In this document: positions 31,668-34,797 of the stretch, one piece after another
Layout: each line of letters starts with the position of its first letter
Position numbering within the stretch: the stretch's first letter is position 1
Assembly (NCBI GenBank): GCA_038253325.1
Contig: JBBSHE010000030.1
Span: 1 to 34,797, forward strand
Length of the DNA stretch: 34,797 bases
Origin: JBBSHE01 sp038253325
Lineage (GTDB): Bacteria > Actinomycetota > Actinomycetes > Propionibacteriales > Nocardioidaceae
Direction of reading: 5' to 3'
Translations under genes and position numbers: made by a program
Notes under the pieces: model-generated
What the model saw: only the letters and a program-made list of their open reading frames with translations
What the model was told of the DNA's origin: nothing
Database searches by the model: none

Positions 31668-31910
31668 ATGACCACGAGTACGAAACTCAGCGTCAGCCTG
31701 CCGACGGACGATGTCGAGTTCCTGGATGGTTTGGCGCGCGACCAGACCTTCGGATCTCGATCCGCCGCGGTCCATCACGCGATCTTGCTGTTGAGACAGA
31801 TGCAGCTGCGGGGTGGCTACGAGAGCGCCTGGCGGGAGTGGCACGAGTCGGGAGACGGGGCGCACTGGGCATCCACCACAGCGGACCAGGCCCGACATGC
31901 GGCGCGGTGA
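31668..31910 (+). CDS. Ribbon-helix-helix antitoxin (MazE/ParD type)
   Basis: 80 residues from ATG 31668. The N-terminal STKLSVSLPTDDVEFLDGLARDQTFGSRSAAVHHAILLL is a ribbon-helix-helix DNA-binding domain (strand at about residues 4-11, helices from 12 and 29). The C-terminal 30 residues (YESAWREWHESGDGAHW) are of the flexible toxin-binding type rich in Trp and acidic residues. It overlaps the toxin start by 14 bases in another frame, a typical toxin-antitoxin arrangement. The antitoxin is predicted to neutralise the MazF-like nuclease and repress its own promoter. It lies between the chromate block and the BI-1 gene. Confidence 0.88.
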   Translation: MTTSTKLSVSLPTDDVEFLDGLARDQTFGSRSAAVHHAILLLRQMQLRGGYESAWREWHESGDGAHWASTTADQARHAAR

Positions 31911-32220
31911 CATCTGCGTCATCGACGCGACCGACGACCGGCTCGGCGTCATCGTCAGCAACGACGCTGCCAACGACAGCGCTGAGCGGCTCGGCCGAGG
32001 CATCCTCACTGTCGTGCCGATGACCGCGAACACGAGCCGCGTCTTCGACTTCCAGGTGTTCGTTCCCGCAAGGGCGTCCGGACTGTCCAAACGGACGAAG
32101 GCCCAGGCGGAGCAGGTCTGCTCGGTCTCGGTCGACCGGATCGGCGAGAGACGCGGGCGGCTCTCGGCCGAGCTCCTGTCACAGGTCGACCAGGCCCTGC
32201 GCATCCATCTCGGGCTCTGA
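31897..32220 (+). CDS. MazF/PemK-family endoribonuclease toxin
   Basis: 107 residues from ATG 31897. MazF-type toxins cut mRNA at short sequence motifs and halt growth when the antitoxin is lost. Recognisable segments are RRGDICVIDATDDRLGVIVSNDAAN (SH3-like barrel with the R-x-G-D and nucleotide-contact positions), VVPMTANTSRVFDFQVFVP (the T near residue 44 expected for catalysis), SKRTKAQAEQVCSVSVDRIG and the C-terminal helix LLSQVDQALRIHLGL. It is small and normal in length. Two overlapping hairpins follow directly. Cleavage specificity cannot be read from sequence. Confidence 0.9.
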   Translation: MRRGDICVIDATDDRLGVIVSNDAANDSAERLGRGILTVVPMTANTSRVFDFQVFVPARASGLSKRTKAQAEQVCSVSVDRIGERRGRLSAELLSQVDQALRIHLGL

Positions 32221-32225
32221 TCCCT

Positions 32226-32266
32226 CGGAGCCGAAGAGCGGGCTCCGACAGGCAACGCCCTGTCGG
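32226..32266 (+). terminator. Two overlapping hairpins after the toxin gene
   Basis: CGGAGCC (32226-32232) pairs with GGCTCCG (32241-32247), and CCGACAGG (32245-32252) pairs perfectly with CCTGTCGG (32259-32266). The two stems share three bases and so compete. Located five bases after the MazF stop, they probably end the toxin-antitoxin transcript, though there is no T-run. Confidence 0.5.
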
Positions 32267-32354
32267 GGGACGCCGACTCCGTTTCAGGCCCGGCGGCCCG
32301 TACGATGGAGCCGACCGGCAGCGTGCGCTCCCGGCCGAGGAGGACGTCATTTCG

Positions 32355-33212
32355 ATGGAGAGCAGAAACCCCATCCTGAGCAACAGCGAGACCTTCAACG
32401 GTCGCGCTGCCCGCGAGTACGGCCATCAGGCCTACCCGGCGACCGGCCGGGGATTCCAGGGCTACGGGCAGATCCCGCCGCCGGGACAGCCGCCGTATAC
32501 CGACCCCTCAACCTGGCAGACCGGGGGACCACGGACACCGACGCTCACGGAGCAGATGTCGCTGGACTCGGTGATCGCCAAGACCGGCGCCACCCTGCTG
32601 ACGGTTGTCCTGGTGGCCGCCGCAACCTGGATCTTCCTCCCGGAGCAGTACACCAGCACCGCATGGATCGGTGGTGCGCTGGGCGGCGCGGGTATCGGCT
32701 TGTTCCTGAGCTTCCGTCGTGCGGCGCTGCCGGCAGCCGGCGTTCTGCTCTACGCCGTGGCGGAGGGCTTCTTCCTCGGCGCAGCGTCCGAGGCATTCGA
32801 GACCGCCTACCCGGGCATCGTGATCGGTGCCGTCCTCGGCACTGTCGGAGCATTCGTGGCGACGCTGGCCGCCTACAAGATCTTCAACATCCAGGTCCGT
32901 CCCGGGTTCCAGAAGTTCATGGTGATCTTCGGAATGGGCTTCTTCGTCGTCACGATGTTCGATTTCCTGCTGTCGCTGTTCGGCAGCTCCATCGGCTTCA
33001 ACGGCTATGGGCCGCTGGGACTCGTGATGAGCTTCATCGGACTGGCGCTCGGCGTCGGCTACCTGATCTTGGACTTCAACATGATCGAGCAGGGCATTGC
33101 CGCAGGGGCGCCAGAGAGCGAGTCGTGGCGCGCGGCGTTCGCCCTCACCGCCTCCCTGGTCCTCATCTACATCGAGCTGCTGCGGATCCTCGCGATCCTC
33201 CGCAACAACTGA
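32355..33212 (+). CDS. Bax inhibitor-1 / YccA-family membrane protein
   Basis: 285 residues from ATG 32355, with AGGAGG eleven bases upstream. The N-terminal 65 residues are soluble, rich in Gly, Pro, Gln and Tyr (YPATGRGFQGYGQIPPPGQPPYTDP). Seven hydrophobic segments follow from about residue 76 to 280, with GLFLSF, VAEGFFLGAASEAFE and the family-typical LILDFNMIEQGIAAGAPES near the end, containing the acidic pair of the BI-1 proton/calcium leak site. Bacterial members are thought to influence calcium or proton leak and membrane-protein turnover; the physiological role here is unknown. It converges on the DUF4287 gene with only three bases between stops. Confidence 0.9.
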   Translation: MESRNPILSNSETFNGRAAREYGHQAYPATGRGFQGYGQIPPPGQPPYTDPSTWQTGGPRTPTLTEQMSLDSVIAKTGATLLTVVLVAAATWIFLPEQYTSTAWIGGALGGAGIGLFLSFRRAALPAAGVLLYAVAEGFFLGAASEAFETAYPGIVIGAVLGTVGAFVATLAAYKIFNIQVRPGFQKFMVIFGMGFFVVTMFDFLLSLFGSSIGFNGYGPLGLVMSFIGLALGVGYLILDFNMIEQGIAAGAPESESWRAAFALTASLVLIYIELLRILAILRNN

Positions 33213-33215
33213 CCT

Positions 33216-33446
33216 CTACTCGAAGGCTCGATGTGCCCTTCGCAGGTCGTGCTCGTGCGCGATCGCGGTCGCGTGGCCGTGCGCGAGCCCGAACTCGTCG
33301 CGGAGCCACCGCACCCGCTCCTCGAACCGCAGGAACCCGGGTTGGTCGTCGAGATGACCGAACCACTCCGTCAGTTGTCGTCCCGTCGCGCCGGGGATCC
33401 GCGCGACCAGCATCTGATGCGTTTCTTCGGAGTGGTTGAGGCCCAT
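33216..33446 (-). CDS. DUF4287-like small protein
   Basis: 76 residues from ATG 33446, with AGAGGA upstream. It reads as one DUF4287 domain: ETHQMLVARIPGATGRQLTEWFGHLDD followed by the ending WLRDEFGLAHGHATAIAHEHDLRRAHRAFE, which matches the WLKEEHGLGHGYANLIAH-type motif of that family. These proteins are short, soluble and without assigned biochemistry. It lies in the 320-base gap between the BI-1 gene and the SGNH hydrolase, on the minus strand with the latter but far enough apart to have its own promoter. Confidence 0.85.
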   Translation of the reverse strand: MGLNHSEETHQMLVARIPGATGRQLTEWFGHLDDQPGFLRFEERVRWLRDEFGLAHGHATAIAHEHDLRRAHRAFE

Positions 33447-33531
33447 GGTTTCCTCTCGTCGGCTTTCTGAGAGCCTGCCTCAACGTGACGCGTCAAGACA
33501 AGGGTTCACGCCGATTTGCCCCACGACGCCG

Positions 33532-34572
33532 TCAGCCGATCTCTTCGGGCACGCTGTCGACGGCCCGGTCGACGCCGGACGCAAAGGTGTCGGGGCCCTC
33601 CATGGGCATGGGTTCGCGGCGCCGAAGGCGCAGCGTGACCCAGCGTCCGCGGACACCAGCGCCTCGACCCGGCCGCTCGGTGCGTGCAACCTCGACGCCT
33701 GGCTGGCGGCCAGCCTCCACCGCGGCTCGGGGCAACGAGAACATGACGTCGCCACGGTCGGCGTGCAGGTCGACGTCGTCGACCGAGAACACGCCGGCCG
33801 CGGCGGCGACGGTCGGAAGCATCGCGGCTGCGACCCGGCGAAATCCCTCCGGCGACGGGTGAAAGCGGTCGGGTCCGAAGAGCTCGAGCGGCGCCGCGGC
33901 GAACTCCGCGCCGAGCAGCGACCCCAGGGACACGGAGCGACCGCCGGCCTCGACGGTCGCGATGGTCTGCGCGGCGGCCAGCCGCCGGCTCCAGCCCCGG
34001 GCCACCTGACGTAACGGCGGCGCGATCGGGCGAACCGTCCCGAGGTCGGGGCAGGTGCCTACCACGACCGCGCTTCCGAGGTCGCGCAGGCGCTCGACGG
34101 CGCTACCGAGCCTCCGGACCGAGTCGGCGGGACGCACCCGGTGGGTTACGTCGTTGGCACCGATGATCAGGGCCGAGACAACGGGCGGCGGATCGGTGAC
34201 GAGGTCGATCTGCCCATCGAGGTCGGACGTCCGCGCGCCGACTGTTGCCACGCAGCGAAGTCGCACCGACCGATCGGCCAGCAGCGACAAGCCGGCCGCA
34301 AGGAATGCACCGTAGGTCTCCTTCGGGTTGTGCGCTCCGTAACCGGCCGCCGCGGAGTCGCCGAGAACAGCAAGGTCGAGCGCCTCGCCGCCGCGCTTGC
34401 TTCCGTACGTACCGCTCGGATCGGGAACCTCGAAGTCGATCCTGCCGATGCGCATCCGTGCGATGCGCGCCTCGGCGCGGAGGATGCCGTAGAAGCTGCC
34501 GCCGAGCACGCCAAGGCCGCCGCCGCCGTACGCAGCGGCCGCCAGCCTCTTCGCGGCGTTGGCGCGTGACAT
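33532..34572 (-). CDS. SGNH/GDSL-family hydrolase
   Basis: 346 residues from ATG 34572, with GGAGGTG eight bases upstream. Block I, LAVLGDSAAAGYGA (Ser73), block III, IIGANDVTH (138-144), and block V, FGPDRFHPSPEG (Asp235, His238), supply the Ser-Asp-His catalytic residues of esterases and lipases. The N terminus has a short hydrophobic stretch (AAAAYGGGGLGVLGGSFYGIL, residues 11-31) that may be a membrane anchor rather than a cleaved signal. The Arg-rich C-terminal 60 residues (RRREPMPMEG) extend past the usual fold. Natural substrate is unknown; family members cut acyl esters on lipids or polysaccharides. It is divergent from the cystathionine beta-synthase gene. Confidence 0.88.
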   Translation of the reverse strand: MSRANAAKRLAAAAYGGGGLGVLGGSFYGILRAEARIARMRIGRIDFEVPDPSGTYGSKRGGEALDLAVLGDSAAAGYGAHNPKETYGAFLAAGLSLLADRSVRLRCVATVGARTSDLDGQIDLVTDPPPVVSALIIGANDVTHRVRPADSVRRLGSAVERLRDLGSAVVVGTCPDLGTVRPIAPPLRQVARGWSRRLAAAQTIATVEAGGRSVSLGSLLGAEFAAAPLELFGPDRFHPSPEGFRRVAAAMLPTVAAAAGVFSVDDVDLHADRGDVMFSLPRAAVEAGRQPGVEVARTERPGRGAGVRGRWVTLRLRRREPMPMEGPDTFASGVDRAVDSVPEEIG

Positions 34573-34632
34573 GTGCTTTCACCTCCGAGCCCCAGCGAAC
34601 CATTCTAGGGAACCCCTATGACATGCCGGGCT

Positions 34633-34638
34633 TAGGCT
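34633..34638 (+). promoter_or_regulatory. -10 element of the cystathionine beta-synthase gene
   Basis: TAGGCT lies six bases before GTG 34645, so a transcript would begin at about the start codon. This suggests leaderless translation. GAGG immediately before the GTG is too close to act as a normal ribosome site. Confidence 0.45.
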
Positions 34639-34644
34639 GGCGAG

Positions 34645-34797
34645 GTGGACTACGTCGAATCGTTGCTCGACCTCGTCGGGAACACCCCTTTGCTGAGGCT
34701 GGGCTCATCGACCGACGGGGCCCCAGGCATGGTGCTCGCGAAGGTGGAGTACTTCAATCCCGGCGGCTCGGTGAAGGACCGGATCGCCTTGCGGATG
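34645..34797 (+). CDS. Cystathionine beta-synthase, N-terminal part (runs off window)
   Basis: 51 codons from GTG 34645 to the window end. DYVESLLDLVGNTPLLRLGSS is the start of the PLP fold-type II cysteine synthase / cystathionine beta-synthase family. VEYFNPGGSVKDRIALRM contains the PLP Lys in GSVKDR. The YFNPGGSVKDRIALRM wording fits cystathionine beta-synthases rather than O-acetylserine sulfhydrylases, but the rest of the gene is needed to be sure. It would condense serine and homocysteine in the transsulfuration route to cysteine. Confidence 0.85.
   Translation, partial: MDYVESLLDLVGNTPLLRLGSSTDGAPGMVLAKVEYFNPGGSVKDRIALRM

Noticed and set aside
31300..31680. Possible attR copy of the tRNA 3' end
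   Set aside because: Only a short match (AGTCCCACC) near 31316 was found, too short and in coding sequence.
1..34797. CRISPR arrays, insertion sequences, phage genes, rRNA
   Set aside because: No regularly spaced repeat array, transposase, integrase, phage structural gene or rRNA sequence was seen.

Overview
The window is high-GC DNA with GTG starts, many 4-base stop/start overlaps (ATGA, GTGA) and a conserved actinobacterial housekeeping order: tRNA-Gln, glmU, prs, rplY, pth, mfd, SurA-like lipoprotein, mazG, eno, divIC/ftsB, DUF501, ppx/gppA. This points to an actinobacterium. I favour Propionibacteriales (Nocardioides-like), but that is inference from gene order and protein character, not a database match.

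Layout. 1-2156: the end of an unrecognised gene, a MarR regulator and an adenosine deaminase interrupted by a one-base frameshift. 2178-4104: a TetR regulator behind an acyl-CoA desaturase, with a 29-bp imperfect palindrome upstream that looks like the regulator's operator. 4105-11663: the housekeeping run tRNA-Gln, glmU, prs, rplY, pth. It is interrupted at 6810-10210 by a Crp/Fnr-type regulator and a coupled FAD-oxidase/glycosyltransferase pair. 11844-15409: a polyprenyl-phosphate sugar transferase with a structured leader, a CysQ-type nucleotidase and a secreted beta-propeller protein. 15766-26042: mfd to uracil-DNA glycosylase, mostly a tightly coupled plus-strand run. The mazG reading frame carries two in-frame copies of a 44-bp palindromic element. 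26126-27430: a type II NADH dehydrogenase preceded by a near-consensus Rex operator. 27476-27549: a compact tRNA with a UAA (Leu) anticodon. 27616-31553: a minus-strand metal/chromate block (ChrB in two pieces, ChrA, a frameshifted membrane protein, a CDF exporter). 31668-34797: a MazEF-like toxin-antitoxin pair, a BI-1 family membrane protein, a DUF4287 protein, an SGNH hydrolase and the start of a cystathionine beta-synthase.

How the genes work together. glmU supplies UDP-GlcNAc for the wall and prs supplies PRPP. rplY, pth and mfd serve translation and transcription-coupled repair. MazG and the UDG limit mutation. eno and ndh belong to central energy metabolism, and the Rex-like site would tie ndh to NADH/NAD+ balance. 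The accessory blocks sit at breaks in the conserved order: tailoring pair, surface polysaccharide, metal resistance and toxin-antitoxin.

The most unusual observations are the protein-coding palindromic repeats in mazG, the class-I-shaped tRNA-Leu(UAA) next to the metal-resistance block, the operator candidates upstream of the desaturase, ndh and chrB, and mutually exclusive hairpins in the sugar-transferase leader. The two single-base frameshifts (adenosine deaminase and the small membrane protein) could be real decay or sequencing errors; raw reads would decide.
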